Origin: Apodemus sylvaticus
Lineage: Eukaryota; Chordata; Mammalia; Rodentia; Muridae
NCBI RefSeq assembly: GCF_947179515.1
Contig: NC_067490.1
Location: 28,557,327 to 28,621,326, forward strand
Direction: 5' to 3'
DNA: 64,000 bases
In this document: one piece after another, positions 1-11,540 of the stretch
Position numbering within the stretch: the stretch's first letter is position 1
Layout: each line of letters begins with the position of its first letter
Program-made: the position numbers and the translations under genes
Notes under the pieces: generated by a model
The model's input: only the letters and a program-made list of their open reading frames with translations
The model's database searches: none
What the model was told of the DNA's origin: nothing

Positions 1-802
1 ATACTGTACTTTCCCTGGGACTAGCACAGTAGCTTAACAGGCACGGCCTGCAGCTTTGGGAATTTTACCACTTTTTTTTTTTTAATTATTGAGAAAAGTT
101 CATCTTTCCCTGCACGTCTGTCTTTTCTAAATATGCTTTCGCTAACACATTGGGACTTCCTCAATGTATGGGACTTCTTTGATCTTTTTAAAATCCTCCC
201 TGCATGTAGTTCCTTCTCCAGCCCATGAGTGATTTCCAGGCTAGCATAAAAGGTGTGTTTCTTTTCCCTTTCCTCTGCCAGCCTCCTCCTCCTCCAGGAG
301 TCTGCTGAGGCTTACAGCTTACCTGGGAGCTTTTTCCTTCAAACTGTAATAACAGTGACTTTGAGCTTCTAGCTGAGTCTGTTCTTAAATTCTGTTATCA
401 GTGTGACTAAGGAACCCAGGAGAGGATCCTGATTTCCCCTGTATCGCAGCCCTGCTGCCCTGTAGTTGTAGGTTCAATTCCTGGCTCACATGACTCTCTT
501 AGTTGCCAAACAAGGCCCAGGTCCCATCACTCAACAGAAGAGGAAGTCACCAAACTCAGTGACACTGTGTGGCTTTTAGGGATTTCACCTTCCTTAGATT
601 GTTCCTGGAGTTTCCAGCCCCTGGAATAGGCAAACTGTGAGCAGCTTTTGTTAAGCTACCAGACTGAGCAGAATCAAAGGACAATGGCGGGATTCACAGA
701 CCAGCAGGATTCTAAATGTCACTGCGAATTCCAAGACTGAGTGAGGTTTACTCTTCAGTTCGCAGCAAAATTCTTCTACAACATCTTTATTTCTAGGGTG
801 TT
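1..802. other. Intergenic stretch, nothing recognised
   Basis: I see no exon-like frame, no RNA gene and no clear transposon here. There is a short T/A run near 70-90. The sequence lies far downstream of Sowahc on the other strand. Confidence 0.5.
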
Positions 803-825
803 GTATTAGTCAGGGTTCTATAGAA

Positions 826-1058
826 CAGTGGTTCTCAACCTTCCTAATACAGTTCCTCAAAACAGCCTTCAGTACAGTTCCTCATGCTGATGTGACCCCC
901 CCACCATAAAATTATTTTTTGTTGCTATTTCATAACTGTAATTTTGTTAGTTATGAAATATAATGTAAATGTTTGTGGTTTCCAGTGGTGTTTGGCGACC
1001 TTGTGAAATGGTTGTTTAACCCCCAAAGGGGTCACAACCCATAGGTTGAGAACCACTG
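826..1058 (+). mobile_element. URR1-type non-autonomous hAT (Charlie) DNA transposon
   Basis: The element is bounded by 15-bp terminal inverted repeats, CAGTGGTTCTCAACC at 826-840 and GGTTGAGAACCACTG at 1044-1058. It is flanked by 8-bp duplications CTATAGAA (818-825) and CTCTAGAA (1059-1066) with one mismatch, as expected for hAT transposition. Length is 233 bp with no coding capacity. The internal text 'gggtcacaacccataggttgag' is typical of rodent URR1. Confidence 0.88.
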
Positions 1059-1084
1059 CTCTAGAAGAACAGGACTTAGAACAG

Positions 1085-1136
1085 ATATCTATCATCTGTC
1101 TATCTATCTATCATCTATCTATTTATCATCTATCTA

Positions 1137-1180
<44 letters not shown>

Positions 1181-1240
1181 ATCTATCTGTCTGTCTGTCT
1201 ATCATCTATCATCTATCTATCTATCTATCATCTACCTATC

Positions 1241-1280
<40 letters not shown>

Positions 1281-1290
1281 GTCATCTATC

Positions 1291-1333
<43 letters not shown>

Positions 1334-1369
1334 ATCCATCTGTCATCTGTCTATCTATATTTATATATA
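1085..1369 (+). repeat. (TATC)n microsatellite
   Basis: About 285 bp of CTAT/TATC units broken by CATC, TGTC and CACC variants, ending in TATATTTATATATAG. The open frame across it is low-complexity Ile/Ser/Leu/Tyr and is not a gene. Confidence 0.95.
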
Positions 1370-1782
1370 GAAAGGGGATTGATTAGAATGCCTTACGGCT
1401 GTGGATCAGTTAGTTCCACAATGGCTGTCTACCAACAGAAGGTTCAAGTTTCCCATAGTTGTTCAGTTCATGACGCTAGATGTCTCAGCAGGTCTTCATT
1501 ATTCTTGAGAGGTAGACTCTCATGCCAGTGAAGGAATGGACTTTGTTAACAAGATCAACAGTGAAAGTAAGCAGAGAGCAAGCCATGTCCTTTATATAGG
1601 CTACCAGCCAGTGACATGGCCTAGATTAACGGTGTGTTTTCCCACCTCAAAAGATAGGGATTAAAACTGGGATTCCCCATTTCAAATGACTGAATTAACC
1701 CTTCACCGATGTACCCATCCACTTGGGTTTTAGTTCATTTCAGTTGTAGTCTCATTGACAACCAAGAAGAGCCATCAGAGGT

Positions 1783-2313
1783 GCCATCTTCTCTCACTTG
1801 ACTGCTGTCTTGGGAACTGGATTGCCGAGAGTCTAGGGTTAATGCTATATTGTAAATGAGTTGGCTGACAGATTGAAGGCAGAGGCTTGAAGTGGTGGGA
1901 TACTAAACATAGCCAATATTCACAATGTAGTGAATAAAGACAAGCGACTTGGTAGCTTTCCTGAATTGACAGAGTAGCTCCTTGCAGCCGATGGTGTCTG
2001 ACGAGCAGGCAACACCCAAACTTTGCCCTTTCGGCCAGAGACTTGTTTCTCTGGCTGTCTCGGGTTGCTGCTGCATTCCTAAGCAAAGGGTGCAGTGCGC
2101 ACCAAAGCAGGCACAGGACATGCATTTGGTTTTAATGCTGGTGGTGGTTGGGCCTTTCCCCCAATTGGCTGAGGTCCGATCTCATAGTCTCTTTCCATTA
2201 GTTAGCCTTAAAAGAATTGATCACAGGAAATGAAAGTGGGGAGGAAAGAGGTCCCTGATCCAGACCATCAGATTCTGGAATGCAGCAAAAGGGTCTTTGT
2301 ATAAACAAAGTTT

Positions 2314-2392
<79 letters not shown>

Positions 2393-4183
2393 GGGGCAAG
2401 GGGGTTAAAACATCTGAATAAAAGTCTTATATGTCAAGGAAGACAATATTTGAATTCTTTGTAAAGACACAGTTTACAATATTTGATGGAAAAGAGTCAT
2501 ATTTGATGTTTCTTGCAATAAATGTCTCCTGCATCCCAGCTCCCAGGACTATACATTCTTACTTTGAGAACTTTCTGCTTAAGAATACAAACAAACCATT
2601 TTATGTTTTTTTTTTCCCAGAACATTCAGGAGTCATAATACTTGCAAGATTTGGGATTAGGGGGGTGTAACAGAGAACTTGCCTAGTGTACATAAAAACC
2701 AGGGTTATAGCTTCAACACCACAAAAACAAAAATGCTATTAAGACACAAAGGAGAGCCAAAGAGACATAAGTCCAGGGGTTAGAGTGCAGATCTGTGTCT
2801 GGATGCCAATGCTGGAGTTTTGGTTCTTATTGTCATTTTCAATGAATTGTACAAAGACACAAGGATAGTTACAAGAAGAGAGACAGCTTCTTGAATAAAA
2901 ATAGCGGAGTTTGGAGTTGTACCAACTTCACCTGTGGCCTTGCTTGGGACGTAAAGGACAGAGTCAGGGGTCATGTGACCTTTTCTGGGTCTTTTAATAA
3001 AATTTCTCTCCCAAGTTCCTACAATGAAAACTTGTTCAAGCCTAATCCCTTGTTTGAATGAAGCCAAGGTTGGCTAAGGCCTTTCAGTTTTTCTGTCACA
3101 GCTGTCTTTCATAAGTTTTCAAACTCTTCACCTTCCTCCCATTCCCAGTCTGCCTCACGGGGAACCTAGATGTCTGAGAGGAGCTAAGCCTCCAGGGTGC
3201 TGGCAGATATAAGTCGACTTCCTTTCCCGTCCCAGGAGCCCCAGGTGCACGCGTCGTAAGCCTGGTTGTCTCCATTTGTTATATTTGTGGTCTCCAACTT
3301 GACTGACAGTCTTAGGTTCTGCCTTATCGATAACCCAGGACATGACTCTAGCTTTAGATGGCCAAGTATAGCTCTCAAAATGTGGGAAGGGGGATGGTGG
3401 TTGACGAAGATCAGTCATCCAGACAAATATTTTTTAAATGTAATCGTTAAATAAAAACCAATCAAACACATGCAAAAAATACATAATAAATAAAACTTGT
3501 TATTAGAGTTTGAAGGAAAATGCCTCCATTATGTCATCCATCCTAAAATACCAATTAAAGATGGGTAATGGTGAAAAAAATGGGAAAAGGAGAATTAAGG
3601 TGTCATATTGGAAGGATCGACAGAGAAACGGGTTCAGTGACTCCTAAGTCTTGCAGGGGTGCTAATGAGAGTTTTAGGTTTACTGGAGGAAGGTGTCCGA
3701 AGGAAGCAAGATGCATAGTTAAAGAATCTCCTTCAAAGTAAAGTTCTCTCAGTTCCAGTGTTACAAAGTAGCTCTCCAAGAGGTTCTGTCTAGAGCACAC
3801 AAGCTGTCCTTCCGGAGATAATTGTTCCTGCTCCAGGTGTGGTCATAGATGTTATAGATAACTTTCTTCACACACAGGGCCTCCTAGGGGGTCACTGACG
3901 CTGGAGGCGAGTTTCAGTCATCAGTCAGTGTGTGTTAGATCAAGCCTGTCGTCACTGGATTCCAAGAGGACCTCAGGCTCAAGTGCCTGTAGGAAAAGAA
4001 TAGTCTCAGCAGCACAGGAAAGGACACAAGAACAAAGGGAAAGTGCTCAGCAGGGACATTTATCTATTTATTTTTTAAAAGGCGTGATCCAGAACGTATA
4101 CCAGGGTAGCAAGCATACACCGCCAAGATGGCCTCTGCTTTTAATCTAATCTAATTAATTAGTTAATTCACTTGTTCATTTGT
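1783..4183. other. Intergenic, no gene seen
   Basis: Apart from the CT/GT tract at 2316-2390 I recognise no element here. Short open frames of 60-116 codons have no recognisable domain and no splice context. Confidence 0.5.
2316..2390 (+). repeat. Compound (CT)n(GT)n microsatellite
   Basis: A pure CT run of about 44 bases passes directly into about 30 bases of GT. Confidence 0.95.
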
Positions 4184-4322
4184 TTGTTTTTCTCTGTGTA
4201 GGCCTGGTTGTCCTGGAACTCAGCTGCCCAGGAACTTACTCTGTAGACCAGGCTGGCCTCAAACTTAGAGATCCACCTGCCTCTGCCTCCCGAGTGCTGG
4301 GATCAAAGGTGTATGTAGCCCA
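4184..4322 (-). mobile_element. B1 SINE
   Basis: Reverse-complement B1: begins near 'ctctgtgtaggcctgg' and runs through 'ctgtagaccaggctggcc', 'gatccacctgcctctgcc' and 'gagtgctgggatcaaagg'. The terminal GCCGGGC box is degraded, so it is an older copy. Confidence 0.85.
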
Positions 4323-6789
4323 GCAATAACTGGTGAATGACCTCACCAGTATGGAAGACGATGCTGATGACAAGGAAAGAAGGTGGATTCAGGGCTCAAT
4401 GTTCTTCGGATTTTTTTTTCTTTGTTTTTGGTCTGGTTGTTGTTTACAAGGTCTTTCTATGAGCCTCACGGTTCAGGTGGAATAAATACTAGCCTTGTTC
4501 CTAAAGTTGTTAGAGTAATGGTCTGGTCTTTGGCAGCCCCAACAACTAGTCTCTGCTGGCTACTCACCCTTGACAGGTCAATTAAAAAGAAGTGGCCGGG
4601 AAAAGCAGAGAAAGGATGTTTAGCCAATGGCTACACTGAGAAGAGGAACAAATTAATAAGTCCAGTGACCATTGTACTCCATCTTCAGGGTCCTGACATA
4701 AGGCTTAATGGGGAGCAAGAGACCTGCACAGCTAAATAGTCCTTTTCATGGTGGGGTCCTGGTCGTTCTTATCATCATCGGGAGTTCCAGATTCTTCTTC
4801 TTGGTGGTCTGACAAGTCATCACTGGATGAAATAAAATACAAGTCCCTCCTGGTTGGTACCAGGTTACAATCTTTTCTTTCGCCTAGTCTTAAGACTGAT
4901 TCTTAGGGAAATTTCAATTCCTTGAGGTTGTTGTTCCAAGCAGTCTTGCAGTCAAACAGAGGGGTACAAGCGCCTCTTTAGAATTACTTCATCCCTACCA
5001 GGACAGTTACCTTAACAATACCTATTCCCTCTCCCCAAAGTGGCAGAAGAACCAGAGAATTTTTACAAAGAGTAATTTTTGCAATGCGATTTCCTCCGCA
5101 TTTAAATCTGTGTCCCTCTGACAGTTCTGATAGCTTAAACCAAGCCCCCATGAATCAGCCAATCTGAAAGAGAATTAAACAGAATAAAAAGGAGAACTGT
5201 TGATGAGACAACCTGGGATAGCTAGCGTGCATACGGCTGCTGGCTTTTAACTGTAAACTTATCTTTGGCTGCCCAGTATATTATGACCCAGAAAAGATTA
5301 AAGCAGTGGTATACTGCCTCCCAGGATGGGTGAGTCAGAGAGCAGACGTGTCGGGCTCTGTATTGTTGAGGATGAATGGGTAACATGGGGGAAGCTTCTC
5401 AGAGCCTTTGCTTTTTCAAGGAATCATAATGTATTATCTATGGTACATGTGCACTCCAACTAGAGGACTGAAAAATATATACATACATGTGCTTATGTGT
5501 GAATACACACTTACTCTTCCCCTCTCTCTATTCCTTTCTCCCCTTCCTCTCTCCTTCCCTCCCTCCCTCCTTGCCTCTTCTCTTGTTCAGTAGAATGGTA
5601 CACATGTTAACCAAAGCCTTTTTATAGTAGCAACACTACTATATTGTATAGATGGATAATTATGGATTGTGTATCTACATTTCTATATTATATAGATGGA
5701 GAATTATAGATCATGTATCTATATTTCTCTAGCTGGAGTTTGTCTATCTCCTAAACCTCGACATCACATTGTATAACTTAGGATTGAGTTCATCAGGGCA
5801 GGCAAGACATGGCAACAGGAGGATGACCCCAGTCTGACAGTCAGGAGGCAGGGAGATAACATTTTATCTGCACACAGTAATCAGAAATGAAAGACAGGAA
5901 GTGGGGCCAGGCTATGGAACCTCCGAGCTCCCCGACATCCCACATACGTCCTCCTGCAAGGTTCTCCATCCTACAAGTTTCACAACTTTTTCAAACAGTG
6001 CTGCCACCAGGGACCAGCCTAGGAGGGACATTTTTCCCTCTAAGCAGTGTCATTGGTGCTTGTTTATAGGGTCAGTCTCATACGACAGTGTGAGTTTTCC
6101 AGATCATGTGGTGCATGCCTTTTAAGCTCTGGGCCAACTGACCCTCTCTTCCGACTCTGCAGATATGCAGTCAGGTGGAGCCAATGGCAGGTCACACGTG
6201 GTAATGTGTCATAACATATTGAACATTCTTTGTGGTTTTTTTTTTTGTTTGTTTTTAGTTACTCAATTGTGCAGTTCATTGGTGTGGACTACTGCTAATG
6301 TCAGAAGGCTGGGGAAAAAGTTTTCTTCTCAGAGGCAAACTAGATTTCACTCATCAGGATGGCAAATTTCTAGACCACTATCAAGCTTTCTTAAATTTTG
6401 ATGTTGTTGTTGTTGTTGTAGCATTAGTGGTAGCCTTTCCACACTGGGAATTGAACACTGGGACATTCTGGGCCTGCTTCTTCCTGAGCTGCATTCACAG
6501 GTCTGAGAAAGGTATTCTAAAGAGGACTTCCAGGTCTTGATTTGAACAACATCAAACTGCTTTTTTTTTTGGTTGTTGTTGTTGTTGTTTTTTTAATGTG
6601 CTTATATGATCCCTCTTCACCCAGCTTGTGAAGTGCTAGTTAGTATCATTCTGTAACAGATTACTTTTGGTTAAAGATTTGGTTAGCATGGCTTTTTGTT
6701 TGTTGACCAAAAAAAAGTCAAGAAAAGCTTGCTTTAAAATTATTAATATTTTTACTTTTCAGGGCTCTGGCTTGTTATTTTCTTTCTTT
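4323..6789. other. Intergenic, no gene seen
   Basis: No exon or RNA gene is supported. There is a pyrimidine-rich stretch around 5510-5585 and a GTT run near 6401-6420. Open frames of 60-118 codons here lack recognisable features. Confidence 0.45.
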
Positions 6790-7012
6790 TTAAAAGATCT
6801 ATTAATTTTTATTTTATGTGTATGAATACTTGCTTACATGCATGTATATATGTGTGACTGGTACTCAGGGAGGTCAGAAGAGGGTATTGGATCTCCTGGA
6901 ACTAAAGCTTCGGGTGATTGTGAGCCACTGTGTGGGAGCTGGGAATTGAACCTGTGTCCTCTGGAAGAGCAGTCAGTGCTCTCAACTGCTAAGCTAGGTA
7001 TCTACCCCAGCT
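6790..7012 (-). mobile_element. B3/B2-family SINE
   Basis: Reverse-complement B2/B3 body: 'aaaagatctattaatttt' A-tail side at left, then 'gaggtcagaagagggtat', 'gagctgggaattgaacc' and 'gaagagcagtcagtgctc' (tRNA-derived head) at right. Diverged copy. Confidence 0.75.
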
Positions 7013-7635
7013 TGTTATTTTCAAAGACTGAGTGTTCTGTCTGCCCACTGCCATGTTTAAATGACCATTAAAATTTCTCTATGAGGAATAATGTAGTAAG
7101 AACCACATATATCTGTATGTTTGCATACATGAAATTGTGAAAAAATAAATAAGAAATGCCCTCTTCTCCAAACAAAGTTCTCTGTGATAAATTTAGTTTT
7201 GTTTTTCAATCTCATTTTTGGGGGAGTTCCAAAGACTCAGTAGCTATTTGTCTATTTGACTGTACTTATAATAAAAAGGCTATCTAGCATACTGTGCTAT
7301 AGAATATGCAGTTGAATCATCCTATAAGGAACAGCCTTTTTATGACTGAACTTAAAACTTTGAATCTTTAAATTGTTCACACCACAAAATGCCAATAAAG
7401 CTTCTTTTTACCTCTATGGTTGGAATAAATGACTGTTCATCTGGTTGAGTAGCAGATGAAGCTGGCATTTAAGAGCTGTATTGTATGAAAAATACTTTTT
7501 ATTTACTCAGCGTGTCTGCTATTACATTATCCACAGGGTTAATGTTATGAAATAGAGAAGTCCATTTAAAGGCACCTTACATATTCCACGGCCATCGCAC
7601 AGCACCGTGACCAGGAGAGGCACTTGGCAAGAGCC
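7013..7635. other. Intergenic, nothing recognised
   Basis: AT-rich unique-looking sequence with no gene, RNA or repeat that I can name. Confidence 0.4.
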
Positions 7636-7966
7636 TTAGTTAGGGTTTTACTGCTGCGAACAGACAGCATGGCCAAGTCTCATAAGGACAACATTTAATT
7701 GGGGCTGGCTTACAGGCTCAGAGGTTCAGTCCATTATCATCAAGGCAGGAGCATGGCAGCATCCAGGTAGGTATGGTGCAGGAGGAGCTGAGAGTTCTAC
7801 ATCTTCATCATCTACATCATCTGAAGGCTGATGGGAGAAGACTGGCTTCCAGGCAGCTAGGATGAGGGTCTTAAAGCCCACACCCAGAGTGACACACCTA
7901 CTCCAACAGGGCCACACCTAATAGTGCCATTCCCTGGGCCGAGCATATATGAACTATCACAACAAG
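7636..7966 (+). repeat. Rodent dispersed repeat, copy 1
   Basis: Shares long blocks with 31907-32246, including 'ggacaacatttaattggggc', 'cagtccattatcatcaagg', 'gctaggatgagggtctta' and the trailer 'cacctaatagtgcc'. This is a very common murine family whose Repbase name I cannot state with certainty. Both copies have the same orientation. Confidence 0.7.
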
Positions 7967-8227
7967 GGTAAGTAAGGCTCTTGCCACACATGCCTCAAGA
8001 ATACAGTAACATGGGAAAGTAGGAAACTGATAAGTAGAAAACGAAAACACCTTCTTGAAATGAAATTGACATTTGAAAATATGATCAAGAAAAAAATGTA
8101 CAGTGACATGAGAGGAAATCCCGAGAAACACGTTCATGTGGAATTACCATCCAACCTCCTAACATTTAGTATCTTATGAAGACTTGACTATCACCAAAGA
8201 TCACCTTTTTGTTATTGTTTCCATCTC

Positions 8228-8392
8228 TTAAAAAATGATTATGTGTACCATATGTACATATGTGTACACTGAGAGGCCAGTAGAAGGTGCTGGATCCCCT
8301 GGTACCTAGAGTAATAGGCACTTGTGTCGGGAACTGAACTTGGGGTTCCCTAGAAGAGCAGCAAGCACTAGGTCATCTCTCCAGCTCACTTT
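8228..8392 (-). mobile_element. B3/B2-family SINE, diverged
   Basis: Reverse-complement pattern 'gaggccagtagaaggtgc', 'gaactgaacttggggttcc', 'agaagagcagcaagcact' and 'catctctccagctcac' at the tRNA-like head. Confidence 0.7.
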
Positions 8393-8457
8393 ACATCTTT
8401 TTAATGAACAAACAAAATAAGAGGTTCAGAGGGGACAGGGGTGTGAGAGGGCTGGGG

Positions 8458-8462
<5 letters not shown>

Positions 8463-8525
<63 letters not shown>
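8463..8525 (+). repeat. (GA)n microsatellite
   Basis: About 63 bp of uninterrupted GA next to the truncated start of the L1 fragment. Confidence 0.95.
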
Positions 8526-8528
<3 letters not shown>

Positions 8529-8529
8529 A

Positions 8530-9425
8530 ATTGGTAGGGAGCATTCTCTGGGATTAGCTAGAGACCTGGGATGGGGGAGGCTCCCAGGGAATCTATGGGG
8601 GTGTCCTTAGCTGAGACTCCTAGCAGCAGGGGACATAGAGAATGGAATGGCCACCTCCTGTAGCCAGGGGTGGGGAGGGGGACATCAACACACCCACAAA
8701 ACCTTTGGCCCTGCCTATAAGATGCACATGGATAAAGGCAGAGCAGAGATTGAGGAAAAGGCCAACCAATCAATGGTCCAACTTGAGACCCATCCCATGG
8801 GAGAGAGCCAACGCACATCACTACTAGTGATGCTCTGCTATGTTTGCAGACAGGAACTTAGCATAACTGTCTGCCGAGAGGCTTCATCCAGCAGGGCACA
8901 GAAACAGACGTAGAGGTCTAGGGAAACCATCAGGCAGAGCTTGGGGAGTCATGTGGAAGAGTAGAGGGGGAGGGTTGAAGGAGCTGGAGGGTCAAGAATA
9001 CAAGAAGACCTACATAGTCAACTAGCCTGGAGCCATGGCGGGCTCACAAGAGACTGAACCACCACCAAAGAGTCTACGAGAGCTGGACCTAGGACCCCTA
9101 CACATTTGTAGACATTCAGCTTGGTCTTCAGGTGGGTCCCTTAACAAGTGGAGTGGGGGCTGTCTCTGACTCTGTTGCCTGCCAGCCATCAGATCACCTT
9201 CCCCTCACTGGACTGCCTGGTTGGGCCTCAGTGAGAGAGGATGCACTTTATTCTGCTTCAGCTTGATATCCCAGGGTGGGATGGTACCCAAGCAGGGCTC
9301 CCACTTCTCCTCAGAGAAGGGGAAGGGGGAGTGAGGGGAGGTACTTATGAGGTTGGTACTGGGAGGAGAGGAGGGAGGGGCTGCTGTGACCAGGATGTAA
9401 AATGAATAAAAAAATTAAAGAAAAA
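8530..9425 (+). mobile_element. Truncated L1, 3'UTR in sense orientation
   Basis: The text from 'agagacctgggatggggg' through 'gacccatcccatgggaga', 'cttagcataactgtctgc', 'cttggtcttcaggtgggtcc' and 'ggagtgggggctgtctctga' to the A-rich tail 'aatgaataaaaaaattaaag' matches what I know of a rodent L1 3'UTR. No ORF2 coding sequence remains, so this is a 5'-truncated copy. Confidence 0.75.
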
Positions 9426-9577
9426 AGGAAAATAAAACAACACAACAACCAAGATAACAGGTGCCATTATGACATTTTTACATGTATAATGTATACTTAT
9501 ATTCACCCATGATCCTTTCTTGTTCCCTTTTCCCTTCATTTTGTCCCATTTTTCCTAATAATTTCCTTTCAACTTCC

Positions 9578-9579
<2 letters not shown>

Positions 9580-9612
<33 letters not shown>

Positions 9613-9642
9613 ACACACACATGCACACACACACACACACAC
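9580..9642 (+). repeat. (GT)n-GCGC-(AC)n palindromic microsatellite
   Basis: About 28 bases of GT meet about 30 bases of AC at a TGCGCA centre near 9609-9614. The central 20-odd bases form a perfect inverted repeat, then one ATG interruption. Confidence 0.93.
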
Positions 9643-10257
9643 CCCATGTATATACATAACCTACAGTCTGCATGAGTGAGAACATGAGATACTTTTCTGA
9701 GCCTAGCTTATTTAGCTTAACATGAGCACCAGTTTCATATATCTCCCTGCAAATGGCATAATTTAAAAGAACGCTGGTTTTCAGCAAATTCCCAGAGGAT
9801 TTAACTTAACCTCTGTGATGGTAAAGATTGATTAATTAACCTGACAGGATATAGATTCACTAGGAACCAAGAGTTTGGCACGACTGTGAGGGGATGACCT
9901 TGATTAGGTTAGCCTCTGTCCATGTCTGTGAGGACCATACCGACTAAGTCACTTCCCAACCTTCATGGTTTTCATCTTAAAAGGTCCTGATGTTTGTTAA
10001 AGAGACTTCATTTTTGCTGCCGAACTAAAGCAGTTTTCCCCAAAATCTAACAATTTAATGTACAGGAAAGACAAAAGTTGCACAAAGGACTCTCTCGGTC
10101 CCGAACTTTCATTTCCTACCTATAAATTAGGGACACTGTAGCTGTATCCTTAGACAGTAGGAAAAGAACCAAATAAAATGGAAACTTTGAGAAGCATTTT
10201 GCAAACCATAAAACATTGCACATGGAAAGCAGGTAAGAACCACAGAAACTTAGCAAT
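9643..10257. other. Intergenic gap 3' of Sowahc
   Basis: No gene or named repeat is visible between the GT/AC palindrome and the proposed Sowahc 3' end. Confidence 0.4.
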
Positions 10258-10277
10258 TTGATCTGTACTGTGAACAT

Positions 10278-10283
10278 TTTATT
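10278..10283 (-). promoter_or_regulatory. Sowahc: Candidate polyadenylation signal for Sowahc
   Basis: TTTATT on the plus strand reads AATAAA on the minus strand. It lies 2.9 kb downstream of the stop codon, and the following minus-strand text is TG-containing (GTTCACAGTACAG). Confidence 0.5.
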
Positions 10284-10714
10284 AGACAAACTTCACAGAT
10301 TCTTAAACTCGCCAACTTTCACTTACTTACGAAAAACAAAAGACAAATATCACATTCCAATATTTCAGGTATGAATAAACTAGTACCACATTAGATGCAC
10401 TTTATATACCATAAAAGCAAACCGACATTCACAGTTTCAAGCGTACCCAGAAGACACATAAACTTGTTTGGAAACTACACCGTCTTTGTCAACAGATCCC
10501 TGTATTTATGTATTGCTACTACTGAGAGATAGAACTTCATGATTATCAAATCATACGAATCGTTTTTTTTTTTTTCTACTCTTGATTTGGAAATTGAAAA
10601 AAAAAAAAAAGAGGAGGAATGGAGTTAAGTACCTGAAAATGTTATTTTTACTATGTAAAGTACATTATGGCAAGGAACGTCCAGAGTTCCTTTTGGTGCT
10701 TTTGAAATTTAAAC

Positions 10715-10895
10715 TAATCAGCTTTGTGTGTTTATGTGTGTGCCAGATGTGTGAGTACAGGTGTGCAGACACCATGGCACACATGTGGCGGTTGGAGGAC
10801 AATTTAAGAGTTAAGTTTTCTCCATCCACTGTGGGTTCTAGGGCCAAACTCAGGTCTTTAAGCTTGTAAGACAGCCACTTTCATCTCCTGAGCTG
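10715..10895 (-). mobile_element. B3-family SINE within the Sowahc 3'UTR
   Basis: 'gtgtgagtacaggtgtgcag', 'ccatggcacacatgtggcgg', 'ggttctagggccaaactcag' and 'gagctgtctggactgcccag' give the reverse-complement B3 pattern with a degraded head. Confidence 0.65.
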
Positions 10896-11189
10896 TCTGG
10901 ACTGCCCAGGAATGACTCCAGAAAAAAAAAAATTAATGTTTTATCAGAGTTTTAAACCTTTAGTGTGAAAAGCAAGTTAAATGACAGTTGCCTTTATCTT
11001 AGCATGGAATTTAAAAGTCCTTGATGGGAACTGTAAGCTTATTCTGCACTAGATATAGTTAACGTGTCTAGACATGGAACACATGATTTTTACATTGGCT
11101 TTTCACTTATGTGTACAGAAAATGTGCTCATCAACATACACAATCTACTTCTTAAGTCCTAAAACAAAGGCACACAAGTGGGTAGCAAC

Positions 11190-11540
11190 TTATGTGAGTA
11201 TGTGTGTGTGTGTGTGTGTGTGTGTAGTGTAGTGTAGGCACGAGAATGTGTGGGAGCACCCATGTGTGCTTATTCTGAAGCCAGAGTAGAATGTCAGGTG
11301 ACGTCCTCTATGCCTTTCTTACTGCCTTGACACAGCCTCTCCCTGATCCAGAAGTCACTTCTTTCAGGTGGGCTGGCTGGCCACTGCTCTGAGGGTCTGC
11401 CTGTCTCAGCTCCTCATGTTAGGTTACTTTACTCGTACCCTCAACTATGCCTGTCCTTTTAGATGGATGCTGAGGATTCAGTCACAGGTCCTCATGCTTG
11501 CAGAACAAGTGTTCATATATACTGAGCCATCTCCTTAGCC
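11190..11540 (-). mobile_element. B3-family SINE with GT tail
   Basis: Starts with a (GT)n tract at 11199-11226, then a B3 body ending 'tcctcatgcttgcagaacaa' and 'actgagccatctccttagcc'. Reverse-complement orientation. Around 11300-11400 the body is unusually long and may include another fragment. Confidence 0.55.

Larger units (their letters stand above)
803..1782 (+). repeat. Rodent dispersed repeat, interrupted by URR1 and a TATC tract
   Basis: The left edge reads TTAGTCAGGGTTCT and the right end reads like the trailer GACAACCAAGAAGAGCCATC seen in a common mouse medium-reiterated repeat. The body includes 'cagcaggtcttcatt', 'gccagtgaaggaatggac' and 'tttatataggctacc', which I know from that family, though I cannot name it securely (RMER-like). 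A hAT element sits in it at 826-1058 and the family's own tetranucleotide tract is at 1085-1369. Confidence 0.55.

Noticed and set aside
1046..1531. 161-codon open frame rich in Ile, Ser, Leu and Tyr
   Set aside because: It is a translation of the TATC microsatellite and flanking repeat sequence.
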